From: an uncultured Chlorobiaceae bacterium
GTDB taxonomy: Bacteria > Bacteroidota > Chlorobiia > Chlorobiales > Chlorobiaceae
Direction of reading: 5' to 3'
NCBI GenBank assembly: GCA_903822595.1
Contig: CAIJPS010000083.1
Span: 62,001 to 126,000 of the forward strand
DNA: 64,000 nucleotides
In this document: positions 36,901 to 45,056 of the stretch, one piece after another
How the letters are laid out: every line of letters starts with the position of its first letter
Numbering within the stretch: the first letter of the stretch is position 1
Notes under the pieces: model-generated
Database searches by the model: none
Seen by the model: the letters and a program-made list of their open reading frames with translations, nothing else
What the model was told of the DNA's origin: nothing
Made by a program: the position numbers and the translations under genes

Positions 36901-36967
36901 CGATCACCTTACAATAGCTGGCTCTGACGCTGGAGACATCAAGACCGATATATTCAAGAATTTTCAT
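33914..36967 (-). CDS. RelE-like/UvrD-like helicase/ankyrin fusion protein
   Basis: 1017 residues. Residues 40-90 (KFYRAKLDDADRLLFKLV, LEVITQHNYDKSRF) look like a RelE/ParE-type toxin fold. Residues 140-560 are a superfamily 1 helicase: Walker A GSAGSGKT at 149-156, Walker B DEVQD at 320-324, and later SIHEAKGLEYDNIVLFRF and YVALTRA. An ankyrin pair lies near 735-790 (TPLMAAAAAGNIVLIEALL). The last 90 residues are a charged coiled coil. The combination suggests a large standalone helicase, possibly for defence or RNA/DNA repair. It stands alone on its strand and I know no assigned function. Confidence 0.75.
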   Translation of the reverse strand: MKILEYIGLDVSSVRASYCKVIEAIARDDFRAAQVKKLVNLTHGKFYRAKLDDADRLLFKLVRHGDEMCALMLEVITQHNYDKSRFLRGAIIDESKIPDIDAREAIHDAEQLRYLHPEHTAIHLLDKPISFDDTQEAIYRQQHPLIIVGSAGSGKTALTLEKLKHAEGEVLYVTHSVYLAQNARNIYYANGFEHTGQEAQFLSYREFVESIRVPAGREATWRDFAAWFLRMQNVFKGIDAHQAFEEIRGVITASAGGILGREEYRSLGVRQSIFAENQRDKLYDLYGKYRQWLTDEGLFDLNLVAHEWPAAPRYDFVVIDEVQDLTIVQLSLILKTLKKPGNFLLCGDSNQIVHPNFFSWSQVKTLFWHDPKLAGKQQMSVLTANFRNGTEATRIANQLLKIKHQRFGSIDRESNFLVQAVGGEAGQVALMADNDGAKRELDKKTKQSTRFAVLVMRDEDKQEARKHFSTPLLFSIHEAKGLEYDNIVLFRFVSGHRSEFNDIVDGVSKEDLAVETLEYCRAKEKGDKSLEVYKFFVNAIYVALTRAIKNLYIIESDTGHRLFTLLDLAIGGKVNVEAAQSSLEEWQKEARKLELQGKQEQAEAIRRTLLKQTPPPWPIFDESRVREALVKVFRERVPGNKQKQQLYEYATCHDEPFLASQLFHDAHFDPRGSFTEQLDTLGRKSYLPYFSLQSRPVLKQCDQYGIDHRLPMNQTPLMAAAAAGNIVLIEALLERGADREKTDQYGYNALHWAMRKAFRDPQYAGEKFAVLFELLAPPCIDVKTGDRLVRLDRHLSEYFLFQTLWVLFKSRFTHRMRSGYAAFETRSILDAWAGMPANVVYPERNRRQYLSGVLARNEVSRDYAYNRALFLRMAQGWYQFNPKLSVRSSSSDGKQGWIPLYQALNLPLIYEFSHDRVWPQIDQFLLMADMPKHAIPVSGEKAFAEREELERLRERSRVIYQKQRKMEEKRARETKDVLRMKIEQQKQLEAEIKAHKEAMKKNKEQRESDREQFTIEF

Positions 36968-37432
36968 TCAACTATGAGCTATTACACTCCCTGTCATCCA
37001 GCGCACGAAAAGAGCAAATTGCGAGGAAAAGAGAAGATTGTTGGCAATGAGAAAAAGAAGTTATTGCTCAGGAAAAATAACAAAAGAGCAAACAAGATCA
37101 CCAACAAGCTTTTTAAAGGGCGGAGGGCCGAATCAGGTAACCTTGCCATTATGGAAAAACTTCTGAATGAAACTCCCCGCCGCAAGCAGTGGGGTATCTG
37201 TTTTTAGAAATGCTAACTTTCGCCGCAAGCGGCGGGGAATATGACCCGTAGAGATTAAAGTTACCTAAAATGGGGCTTCTGCCGGATTTATTGCTTGGAT
37301 TCAAGGAATACTTTGTATTTTGCGGTATAGGATAATTCTGAAACTTGTTGTTAGTTCCGGCAAAGAGCCTGAAAGTCAACGGAATCCATTTTCACCAACG
37401 TACATTTCAATAAACCTTAAATAATAAACATC
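36968..37432. other. Intergenic region upstream of the chlorosome gene
   Basis: 465 bases between a minus-strand and a plus-strand gene, so promoters for both must lie here. The first part is A- and G-rich without coding signal. The middle holds a palindromic element at 37174-37238. The last 190 bases are AT-rich and should hold the promoter of the chlorosome protein gene, but no clear -35/-10 pair stands out. No tRNA or small RNA is recognised. Confidence 0.5.
37174..37238. repeat. GC-rich palindromic intergenic element
   Basis: TCCCCGCCGC (37174-37183) pairs perfectly with GCGGCGGGGA (37229-37238). The right arm also folds on itself (CGCCGC, AA, GCGGCG at 37221-37234), and the left half has a nearly complete local hairpin (CCCCGCCGC with GTGGGG). 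It looks like a mobile intergenic palindrome of the REP or MITE-like kind. It contrasts sharply with its AT-rich surroundings. Confidence 0.6.
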
Positions 37433-37693
37433 ATGGCAAACGAATCAATCAACGATTTCTCAGTTGCGCTCAACAATCTTCTGAAAACAGTCGGCACACT
37501 TGCCCAGCAGCAGGTTGATCTTTTGGGCCTCGGAATCAAGGCAGCAGGAGAGGTTATTGAGCCTCTTGTTAAAACATCTTCTGAGTTGGTCGGCAACGCA
37601 GTAAAATTCTCTTCCGATCTTTGTGGCAACCTTGTGAACACCGTCGGACAGGTTTTCCAGAACGTAACCTCGGCTCTTGCTCCTAAAAAGTAA
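37433..37693 (+). CDS. Chlorosome envelope protein of the CsmB/CsmF family
   Basis: 86 residues. The amphipathic pattern, the segment QQVDLLGLGIKAAGEVIEPL, and the ending TSALAPKK are those of CsmB/CsmF, small proteins in the lipid monolayer of chlorosomes, the bacteriochlorophyll c antenna sacs of green sulfur bacteria. I cannot decide between the two paralogues. The gene is monocistronic, preceded by an AT-rich region and followed by a strong terminator, as expected for an abundant structural protein. It is the clearest taxonomic marker in the window. Confidence 0.85.
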   Translation: MANESINDFSVALNNLLKTVGTLAQQQVDLLGLGIKAAGEVIEPLVKTSSELVGNAVKFSSDLCGNLVNTVGQVFQNVTSALAPKK

Positions 37694-37710
37694 GTTGTCG
37701 TTTTTGTTGA

Positions 37711-37750
37711 AAAAGCACCTTATGCCTTAGGGCACAAGGTGCTTTTTTTG
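37711..37750 (+). terminator. Rho-independent terminator after the chlorosome gene
   Basis: AAAAGCACCTT (37711-37721) pairs with AAGGTGCTTTT (37736-37746), and the T run continues. It lies 17 bases after the stop codon. Because the A run on the left mirrors the T run, it may also end transcripts from the convergent minus-strand SRPBCC gene. Confidence 0.9.
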
Positions 37751-37772
37751 TTTAAGCACGCGACCTGATCAA

Positions 37773-38243
37773 TTACAGTGTTCTGAAGCTCTCCTGCAGG
37801 TTGGCAAGATAGCGTTCGATCATCCCGGTAAATTCCATAACAACGAGCGGAGAGACAATAAACTCCAAAAAAGAGGGGAAATCAACGGTCAGATCGCCTT
37901 TGGTTTTGATGGAGACCGTTGTACCACCTGCTTTCGGGGTTATGCTCCACTCTCCTTGCACAATGGCGTTGCCAACTCCCGGAATGGGCGTCCATGCAAC
38001 TTTCAGGGTAGCAGGGTCCGATGTGTAGCGACATGCATAGATTGTCTGCTGCAGGGTATAGCCGCCGATACCGATTTTTTCCATCTCCCAACGAAACGAG
38101 TTGCCACCAAGATCAACAAGCTGATCTACTTTCGGGAAATGAGAGGCGGAACGGGGAACATCGGCAAGCAATCCAAAAACTTTTTCGGGCGTACAGAGGG
38201 TCTGGAACTCCTTTTCAACGTTAATTGCGACAGAAAATGCCAT
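37773..38243 (-). CDS. SRPBCC-fold (START-like) protein
   Basis: 156 residues. The helix-grip fold is suggested by VEKEFQTLCTPEKVFGLLADV at the start, FRWEMEKIGIGGYTLQQTI in the sheet, and a long C-terminal helix. Members bind hydrophobic ligands (polyketide cyclase/dehydrase and lipid transport relatives). The ligand is unknown; in a phototroph it could be a pigment or quinone precursor, which is a guess. It starts four bases after the L,D-transpeptidase gene and should share its transcript. Confidence 0.75.
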   Translation of the reverse strand: MAFSVAINVEKEFQTLCTPEKVFGLLADVPRSASHFPKVDQLVDLGGNSFRWEMEKIGIGGYTLQQTIYACRYTSDPATLKVAWTPIPGVGNAIVQGEWSITPKAGGTTVSIKTKGDLTVDFPSFLEFIVSPLVVMEFTGMIERYLANLQESFRTL

Positions 38244-38247
38244 AATG

Positions 38248-39912
38248 TTAGAAGCCGCAGCTTTCCATTTTAAATTGAGGAAGAGGTCTGTCGAGTGCTT
38301 TCAATAATTTGTCATCACGGTTGTACACATCATCACGGAAGTGAAGTTCGTCACCTTCAGCGGTAGCGGTCAGGTAAAGGAGATAGACCGGAATCCGTTT
38401 AGGAAGCGGGACCGTCCTTGTTTTTCCTGTCTTGATTGCTGCAAGAATCTTTTCTCTGCTCCACCGGACGCTGTCCTGCAAAACCAGAGTTGCAAGAGCT
38501 ACGGGGTTTTGCACCCTGACACACCCGGAACTGAAGGTTCTTCTGCTTGCGGCAAAGAGCCCTTTGTCTGGCGTATCATGCAGGTAAACGATATAGCGGT
38601 TCGGCAGCAAAAACTTTACCCTGCCGAGTGCGCCATGATCTCCGGCACTCTGCTGCAGGTGGTAAGGAAAGTCTGTGCCTGAATATTGTGACCAGTTGAC
38701 CGATGCGGGGTCAACCACAGCACCGTTCTTGTCGATAACATTCAGCTTTTTATGGCCAAGATATGAGCTGCTTTTACGAAGAGCGGGGAGCGCATCTTTG
38801 GCAAGAATGGTTGGCGGAATGACCCACTGGGGATTCAGGATAATGTACTGCATGTCTGCTCGGAAGAGCGGGGTTTCTCGCTTGGGTTTTCCAACAATGA
38901 CCCGTGTACTCCACCGGTTGTGCCCATTTTCGACATAGTCAAGAGTAAAGCCTGCAATGTTCACCAGGATAGCGGTCGGTTCGAGGTCATGTAAAAACCA
39001 CCGGTACCGTTCAAGATTGAGACGAATCTCGTCCATGCGACGCTCAACAGGTATATTCATGACACGGATGGTAGAAGTTCCAAGTACACCATCAGATTCC
39101 ATACCGTTTCGCTTCTGAAACCGCTTGACAGCATCAACCAGCTCTTTGCTGTAGACCGTTGACGTATCAGCATGCAGTGCGGCTATATCTCCCGATGCTT
39201 TAAGACGTTGACGCAGTACAGCGACACGACGCGCCCTTGCTCCCTCTTGCAGCTTCGCTCCTTCCGCCAAAATCGGCCAGCCACCTTCACGCGAAATGGT
39301 GCGATAGCGTGCAAGACCTTTTTTGAGCTGATCATAGCCGGGGTGCTGTAATCGAAGTTCTTTCAAAACAATTGCAATCTGTCCGTTGACAATGGCTTGC
39401 TGGAGCTTGTACTCAAAAGTGGTGCTACTCTTTGTATTACCGATGTTCCAGTGCGTATCAAGGGTTTCGGGATTAACCTTTCCGTAACGGAGATGAGTTG
39501 CAAGGGTAAGAAAGGAATCGGTCAAGAGCAGGTCGTAACAGGATGCCTGCTCAGAAGTTACGGTTGGCTTGCTGTAAAGCGTCCTGATCTCCCGGATATG
39601 ATAGTCCGCCGGATCAAGACCATCATCGGCTGATTCCTCAACAGCATGTATCAGTTCAGCAACCATCGCCCGCTTTGTCCATACAGGCTGAAAGCCCCTC
39701 GCGGCGTAAAACCGCTCAAGTCGGATGTTGAAGAGGGCCCTTTCAGTGCTGACTGCCGGATTTTTCTGCCGAAGTAACCCGTGAATTTTTTCTGCTATGC
39801 CGACCAGAGGCTCTTTCTGAGGCTGAAACTGTTCCGGCTGTGTGACCGCAGGCTTTACCGGAACAGGTTGCAATGGACTGAAGGCGAGCCAGACAAGAAA
39901 AATCCCGATCAT
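38248..39912 (-). CDS. L,D-transpeptidase of the YcbB/LdtD type
   Basis: 554 residues. It has a short N-terminal membrane or signal segment, a long N-terminal domain, a peptidoglycan-binding repeat near 245-285 (VDAVKRFQKRNGMESDGVLG), and a YkuD catalytic domain with LHDTPDKGLF and the active-site SSGCVRVQNP (Cys near 475). It crosslinks peptidoglycan stem peptides by 3-3 bonds in the periplasm and would be resistant to most penicillins. It follows another YkuD-type gene by 15 bases, so the two act in one operon. Confidence 0.88.
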   Translation of the reverse strand: MIGIFLVWLAFSPLQPVPVKPAVTQPEQFQPQKEPLVGIAEKIHGLLRQKNPAVSTERALFNIRLERFYAARGFQPVWTKRAMVAELIHAVEESADDGLDPADYHIREIRTLYSKPTVTSEQASCYDLLLTDSFLTLATHLRYGKVNPETLDTHWNIGNTKSSTTFEYKLQQAIVNGQIAIVLKELRLQHPGYDQLKKGLARYRTISREGGWPILAEGAKLQEGARARRVAVLRQRLKASGDIAALHADTSTVYSKELVDAVKRFQKRNGMESDGVLGTSTIRVMNIPVERRMDEIRLNLERYRWFLHDLEPTAILVNIAGFTLDYVENGHNRWSTRVIVGKPKRETPLFRADMQYIILNPQWVIPPTILAKDALPALRKSSSYLGHKKLNVIDKNGAVVDPASVNWSQYSGTDFPYHLQQSAGDHGALGRVKFLLPNRYIVYLHDTPDKGLFAASRRTFSSGCVRVQNPVALATLVLQDSVRWSREKILAAIKTGKTRTVPLPKRIPVYLLYLTATAEGDELHFRDDVYNRDDKLLKALDRPLPQFKMESCGF

Positions 39913-39927
39913 AGGTCACTCTCTACG

Positions 39928-40653
39928 TTATGAAACGTGGTCAGAAACAAGATGGCGCCGGGCAAGGTCAGGTGCGAGAAGAGCAGTCTTGCTTGCGTAC
40001 CCTTTGCCTTCGTGGTAAATAAAGAGACAACTTCCTCCTTTGATGAGATCAATGACCTGCTGAAAACTGTCAAAAGAGATGGCAGGACACCCTTCACTTC
40101 TGCCAAGACGCCCATACCTTTTGATGAATTCCTGAGAAACATAGTCCGCACCATGAATAACAATACTTCTTGATTCGGCATTATCGTTAATCCCTCTCTC
40201 CATACCCTGAAGCCTGAGCGAATAGCCATTTTTGCCGTCATAGGTATCTCCTGTTGTATAAAATCCAAGGCTGCTCTGACGGGAACCGGGTACATTGGAA
40301 AAACTTTGGGCATAAATATCGCCGCTGGCTCTGCCGTGCGCAACAAGCCCGGAATAAAGCAATCGGCCACGGTTGACGTCAATAACAAATAGGCGTTCAT
40401 TAACCGAGGGTTTGTCGAAATCGATAACCGTCAGAATACCCTCACGGCTTACTTTTCCCTGATCTATGAGAGAGTGATATCCCTCAAGCGCCATACTGAG
40501 CACCTTCGAACTGATCTTGTCTCTGAGTTCAGGAAATTGGGCAAATATGGTACTGTTTTTCGGGAAAAGATTTATGTCAAAATTCAGCGAGTAAACCGGC
40601 ACGGGAAAAGCCATCATAAGCATCATAACAAGCACCATCATCCATCGAATCAT
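39928..40653 (-). CDS. Murein L,D-transpeptidase catalytic domain protein
   Basis: 241 residues. A Met-rich signal peptide ends near VPVYS. The catalytic region has SIVIHGADYVS (His) and LGRSEGCPAIS (Cys), the HxxG and SxGCP pattern of the short L,D-transpeptidase family. It should act on peptidoglycan in the periplasm. I start it at ATG 40653; a TTG two codons upstream is in frame. It leads the three-gene minus-strand operon that continues with the larger L,D-transpeptidase and the SRPBCC gene. Confidence 0.82.
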   Translation of the reverse strand: MIRWMMVLVMMLMMAFPVPVYSLNFDINLFPKNSTIFAQFPELRDKISSKVLSMALEGYHSLIDQGKVSREGILTVIDFDKPSVNERLFVIDVNRGRLLYSGLVAHGRASGDIYAQSFSNVPGSRQSSLGFYTTGDTYDGKNGYSLRLQGMERGINDNAESRSIVIHGADYVSQEFIKRYGRLGRSEGCPAISFDSFQQVIDLIKGGSCLFIYHEGKGYASKTALLAPDLARRHLVSDHVS

Positions 40654-40921
40654 AAGCAATAAGTATAAGGCGTTAAACCAGCACAGTCACTGAACGTTTG
40701 GCTGGCAGATACAATCACATAAACAAAGCGTTATCAACCCATCACAAAGAACGCAATCAACCCCGTCTGAGGGTTACAACAACTCTCACCACGCCCGTTG
40801 TGCACCAAGGAAAAAAAGAGCTGAACGACAGAGCATCAAGATAATTTTTTTTTTCGTACGGTCAAATCGACCGATCTCCTGCTGCACCGCCGGAAAGAGC
40901 CTCCGATGGCTGCTGAAACAA

Positions 40922-41650
40922 TTACCTGACGGCAGGCGAAGCGAGGAAATGCCAGCGTGAATTAACGGTGACGACAATCTCCTGCTCGGAAGGAGCAATT
41001 TCAGTCGGAGCCGGAGCTGCCGGGGCTGCCCTCATGACCATCATATCCATGGCAGGTCTGCCGACGTACTGTGGTTGACTGACGCTGACCTCAATCAACT
41101 GACCAAGATGTCCACCTGCCGCCTCGGCCATGATTGCGGCATCCCTTCGGGCATTGCCAACCGCCACTGCAAGCGCCTGCTGACGAAGCGCTTCGTAACT
41201 GCTCGATGAAAAGCTGATACTCTGCACCTCATCAGCACCGGCCTGTACGACGGCATCAATGGCCCGGCCAACGATGCTGAGGTTACGCACCTTCACCATG
41301 ATCGTGTGCAGTGCACTGTAGCCTTTCAGCAAGCTCTTCCCCAGCGACTGATCCCACTCCCAGCGGGGAGAAACCGTATAGCTTGCCGTAGGCGCATCGT
41401 CAAAGGGAATACCTGCCGTCCGGAGTGCGCCCTGCACACGGCGATACTTCTCCGCAGTATCGGCAGCAGCCTTATCCGCACTTTTTGCATCCGACTTTAC
41501 CACAACACCGAACTGCGCCATATCAGGCTTTACCGAAACCGTCCCGGAGGCCGAAACCACAACCTGACTCTCTTCAGCACGAGCGGTCAGAGAGAGAGCT
41601 GATATTGCGAAAAACAGCCAGACACTGAAAAACAACAGCTTTGTTTTCAT
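40922..41650 (-). CDS. Periplasmic SIMPL-domain (DUF541/BP26-like) protein
   Basis: 242 residues. A clear signal peptide (to SLTARA) is followed by VVVSASGTVSVKPDMAQFGVVV, the hallmark of the SIMPL/Omp28 family, and SSSSYEALRQQALAVAVGNARRDA in the second half. Family members form ring-like periplasmic oligomers; the function is unclear. It is monocistronic. The 262 bases between it and the L,D-transpeptidase gene hold nothing I recognise. Confidence 0.82.
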   Translation of the reverse strand: MKTKLLFFSVWLFFAISALSLTARAEESQVVVSASGTVSVKPDMAQFGVVVKSDAKSADKAAADTAEKYRRVQGALRTAGIPFDDAPTASYTVSPRWEWDQSLGKSLLKGYSALHTIMVKVRNLSIVGRAIDAVVQAGADEVQSISFSSSSYEALRQQALAVAVGNARRDAAIMAEAAGGHLGQLIEVSVSQPQYVGRPAMDMMVMRAAPAAPAPTEIAPSEQEIVVTVNSRWHFLASPAVR

Positions 41651-41785
41651 TGATACTTTTTTGATTACTGTCAGAAATTCTTCCGTAACTCTTTGTTTTT
41701 ATTGTAATTGCACAAATCTTTTGTGCTTGTTTTTATTGTATTACAGAATCAATTGCTATGGAGAGAGAGGGGCGCACCGTGAAGA

Positions 41786-41805
41786 GGGCACGCCTTGGCG
41801 TGCCC
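41786..41805. repeat. REP-like palindrome or terminator
   Basis: GGGCACGCC (41786-41794) pairs perfectly with GGCGTGCCC (41797-41805) around two bases. It lies 17 bases past the stop of the minus-strand membrane protein gene and may end its transcript. Flanks (GAGGGCA, TGCCCCTGCA) resemble those of the palindrome after the CRISPR array, so this is probably a dispersed element. Confidence 0.6.
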
Positions 41806-41821
41806 CTGCAGGGTTGTGTTG

Positions 41822-42352
41822 TTAATTCTGGTACAGCTCTTTCACCTGGAACAAAATGTACCAGCCAATAATAGCTCCGAAGATTCCACTGATAATACCA
41901 CTCAAAGAAAGAATACTCCCAATCAAACTGACAACGCTTGCATAAAAAAGCAATCTCCAGGCACCTTTGGTGCGTTTGAATAATCCCGGTACGGCAATAA
42001 TTTCCATGATAAGCGTAATAACCGAAACGGCAAGCCCGACAATTGCAGCATACCCCCATCCAAATCCATATCCATACCCATAACCTCCCATCATCGCAAA
42101 TGGAGAAAGAATTGCCGTAAGCCCCAAAGCCGCAAATATAACAGGCAACGCCATAACCGCAAAAATAATAACCAGATATGGTGACACCTTAACAATAAAC
42201 TCCTTGACTTCCGGCGGCAAGGCAAATGGCGCTTTATTCACCAGATACTCATCAAGCAGTGCCTCGAGCTGAGACAATATCCCCGTCACATCGGACGATT
42301 GAGCCTTTTGCCCGGAACCCTTGTTTTCCTCACTGAATTTGTTTTCTGACAT
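41822..42352 (-). CDS. Membrane protein with a glycine/tyrosine-rich loop, unknown function
   Basis: 176 residues. A soluble N-terminus (about 50 residues) is followed by three or four transmembrane helices (VSPYLVIIFAVMALPVIFAAL, AIVGLAVSVITLIMEIIAV, LLFYASVVSLIGSILSLSG and a last one). Between the first and second is the unusual loop GGYGYGYGFGWGY. The frame is open far upstream, but the first proper start is ATG 42352. It lies downstream of another membrane protein gene on the same strand with a 136-base gap. No family recognised. Confidence 0.65.
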   Translation of the reverse strand: MSENKFSEENKGSGQKAQSSDVTGILSQLEALLDEYLVNKAPFALPPEVKEFIVKVSPYLVIIFAVMALPVIFAALGLTAILSPFAMMGGYGYGYGFGWGYAAIVGLAVSVITLIMEIIAVPGLFKRTKGAWRLLFYASVVSLIGSILSLSGIISGIFGAIIGWYILFQVKELYQN

Positions 42353-42488
42353 AAGTTTGCAGTTTAGAGTTGAAGAAAGATGATGTTGAAAACCTGTTAA
42401 TTTACCTTTTTCGCGATGACCCTCATCATGACGATTTGTGCTCACACCGCTCCACAACAAAGCTTGAGCGATGTAACCCGAACGCACT

Positions 42489-43145
42489 CTACCACTCTTT
42501 CGAGTACAGACCAATAATATCCTTGTAGGCAATTGCTGCAGCACAGGTTGTAACGGGAATACTGACCAGAAGACCAATACCAAAAGCAAGGATTCCAAGA
42601 AGGTTAATGGCAAAAAGAGCGAAGGCAAAACCAAAAAAGGCAAACCAGTTTTTGGTAATGATTTTCCGGCTTGTCTCCATCGCCTGCCAGAACTCCATCT
42701 TGTAATCAAGAATAAAAAAAGTGGTAAACATATAGGCTACCGCAAGGTAAACACCTGGAAAAATCAGCAGAAAAAAACCGATGCCAACCAGAAAACTGCC
42801 AGCAAGACTGGCAAGAAACAGAGGCAGGAAATAGTTAAATCCCTTGAAAAAATCAGCAAACCCGAACTGCTGCCCGCTCAACAGCCGGAATGCCGCAATA
42901 CTGTACCCGGCAGAGAGCGACGCAACAACCGCAGAAATAAGTAACGAACCGGCAAAAGCCAATTTCGAGCTTAAGGCAGATGCAACGAAAAGAATAAGGG
43001 TGAATCCGATAAATTCACCGACATGCTCCTTGAACATCTCCCACCCCTGCTTGATGTAATCCTGCACATTGAGGGTGCAGGAAGCATTGAGCTGGCGATC
43101 GAAAACCTGCGGATCGAATTTAACACCGAAATCAAAAGCTGCCAT
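42489..43145 (-). CDS. Multi-pass membrane protein, DUF975-like
   Basis: 218 residues. After a soluble start come about five or six hydrophobic segments with a pattern of paired helices (FIGFTLILFVASALSS, FLVGIGFFLLIFPGVYLAVAY, NWFAFFGFAFALFAINLLG). The segment IFPGVYLAVAYMFTTFFILD is typical of the DUF975/glycerophosphodiester-phosphodiesterase membrane-domain group. It probably works in envelope processes. I use ATG 43145; a TTG two codons upstream is in frame. Confidence 0.65.
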   Translation of the reverse strand: MAAFDFGVKFDPQVFDRQLNASCTLNVQDYIKQGWEMFKEHVGEFIGFTLILFVASALSSKLAFAGSLLISAVVASLSAGYSIAAFRLLSGQQFGFADFFKGFNYFLPLFLASLAGSFLVGIGFFLLIFPGVYLAVAYMFTTFFILDYKMEFWQAMETSRKIITKNWFAFFGFAFALFAINLLGILAFGIGLLVSIPVTTCAAAIAYKDIIGLYSKEW

Positions 43146-43347
43146 TGACAAACCCCTCCACTCTTTTAATTAGGCGCAAGTGACAACCGTCCACGGCAAG
43201 AAATAAATCATTCCCATAAACCAGAACGAGCTGACCAACGGAAACGTGTGTGACTTGCTGATATTATACCCTCAAGTTACAAAAGAAGAAGGATATACAC
43301 CAATCAAAATAAGATGCTCAAAAATAAAGTTACCAGAGAATCATTTT

Positions 43348-44043
43348 TCAATACAGTGGTTCCGGTGCCGTTACCTCTCCATCCGGAGGTCGGACACAAA
43401 AGCTGTCCGGGAAAAAGCTCTGGGTTTTGAATTTGCATAAAAATGCAGCCACTGTTTTGTTGCGCCGCTGCACAATCACCGCGCCATCCTGCCATATCCC
43501 GTTTTCCTGGTACCAGCGGCTGTGGGGTGGGTCTCCCTGATTCTGGTGAATATTGTGCACCCCATGCCCCCGTCTGAATGGTTCTCCAAAAATATAAAGC
43601 TTCCTCGAATAGAGCAGAAGGGGTTCAAGATCGCGGAAGGCGGCTGGCCCTGTGCCATATTTCCAGGAAGCGTACAATGCCCCTTCAGCAATGGCCGCGG
43701 AGTTTGAGGAATCATGCAATGCTTCCATGCACTCTCCGGTCGGCTGAAGCTCCGGACTGCGGTAGTAATCGAGGGCACCTGAACCGGGTTCTGACGCAAG
43801 CGAATGCCACCCCTCACGAAGGTGGAGTACCTGTTGCAGTGCATCGGGTTCAAGCTCAACCACGCGCCAGTGCATTCCGTCAGCATCTTTCTTGCTGTCA
43901 AGGTCTACCGGACAGCGAAAAACTCTGGCTGCGACGCGCACCTTGAGATTGCAGTGGTAATACTCCGTATCGCTGAAGGTATGATCGCAATAATAGTTAT
44001 GCAGGGTGCCGACCAGAACACCATAACCGTCGTCAAGTGGCAT
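43348..44043 (-). CDS. DUF2278 (YukJ-like) protein
   Basis: 231 residues. It starts GYGVLVGTLHNYY and contains VHNIHQNQGDP and WYQENGIWQDGAVIV, the core features of DUF2278. Function is unknown; the His-rich motif suggests metal binding or hydrolysis. It diverges from pgl, separated by about 200 bases. The 196 bases between this gene's end and the DUF975-like gene contain nothing I recognise. Confidence 0.78.
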   Translation of the reverse strand: MPLDDGYGVLVGTLHNYYCDHTFSDTEYYHCNLKVRVAARVFRCPVDLDSKKDADGMHWRVVELEPDALQQVLHLREGWHSLASEPGSGALDYYRSPELQPTGECMEALHDSSNSAAIAEGALYASWKYGTGPAAFRDLEPLLLYSRKLYIFGEPFRRGHGVHNIHQNQGDPPHSRWYQENGIWQDGAVIVQRRNKTVAAFLCKFKTQSFFPDSFCVRPPDGEVTAPEPLY

Positions 44044-44249
44044 AAAAAGCTCTTTGCGCTGTTGAAAAAGCCCCGGTTATTGAAAAAGGAGAGTGCAAGT
44101 TACGCAACCACTTCAGTGAAGCCAAGCAGAATAACCGCCAAAGGAACCTTTCCGACGTTGCCTGCGGTTCATTGAGAACAATTCGAGAACAATTCGGGCC
44201 ACTCCCCTTGCCCATTCATGCCACCTATTTGTGAACAGTGAACCAACCG

Positions 44250-45056
44250 ATGAAGCATGCAGACCGAAAATTCTTTTACAGCGGCAATGAACGGGAGATA
44301 ACGGAGCGTGCTGCTGCGCTGATTATTGCCGAGGCCTATCGTGCCGTAGCAGATCATGGACGATTTTCACTGGTGCTTGCTGGTGGCAACTCTCCGAGGC
44401 TCCTTTATCAGCAACTTGCACAAGGGGTTCCCACCGGGCTTTTTGAGCGCTATGCCCTTGCGGTGCCAGGTAAAAGCTCAAAAGGCAAGCAGCTTCTCCA
44501 CTCTCTTCCGCCGGATACCTGGCTTTTTCAGGGGGATGAACGGTGCGTTCCGCCGGAACATCCTGACAGCAATTACCGGATGATCAAGGAGAGTCTGCTC
44601 CGGGACTCCGACATTGCCAATGATCATCTCTTCAGAATGGCGGCTGAAGAGCGTGATACGGAACAGGCCGCCAAAGAGTATGAAGCGGCTATCAGCACGT
44701 TTTTTTTTACCGAAGGGAGCTTGCCGCTCCATGAATTTCCCTGCTTTGACGTTATTCTGCTCGGCCTTGGTGGAGATGGCCATACCGCATCACTCTTTGC
44801 GGAGAACCCCGACGCGCTCAAGGAGAGATGTCGATGGGTGCTTCCGGTCAACGCGCTACGGGCAAAGCCTCCGGGAATGCGGCTGACCCTCACCCTGCCG
44901 GTCATCAACCATGCCCGAAACGTGCTTTTTTTTATCACTGGCGACGAAAAGAGCGAGCTGGCAAAAAAGATATTTCTCGAAGAGGAGAAGAACGTGCCAG
45001 CAAGCCTCGTTGACCCCGAAAACGGAAATCTGTACTGGTTTGCGGCTCAGCCGTAA
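44250..45056 (+). CDS. pgl: 6-phosphogluconolactonase
   Basis: 268 residues. It hydrolyses 6-phosphogluconolactone in the oxidative pentose phosphate pathway. The family's blocks are present: [15 protein letters not shown] near 43, [19 protein letters not shown] near 95, and [14 protein letters not shown] near 170. A GTG twelve bases upstream is also in frame; no ribosome binding site decides. Its end overlaps the convergent zwf end by ten bases. With zwf and gnd it completes the oxidative branch. Confidence 0.93.
   Translation: MKHADRKFFYSGNEREITERAAALIIAEAYRAVADHGRFSLVLAGGNSPRLLYQQLAQGVPTGLFERYALAVPGKSSKGKQLLHSLPPDTWLFQGDERCVPPEHPDSNYRMIKESLLRDSDIANDHLFRMAAEERDTEQAAKEYEAAISTFFFTEGSLPLHEFPCFDVILLGLGGDGHTASLFAENPDALKERCRWVLPVNALRAKPPGMRLTLTLPVINHARNVLFFITGDEKSELAKKIFLEEEKNVPASLVDPENGNLYWFAAQP

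Noticed and set aside
40786-40998. 70-codon minus-strand frame between the L,D-transpeptidase and SIMPL genes
   Set aside because: It overlaps the end of the SIMPL gene in another frame and shows no recognisable features.
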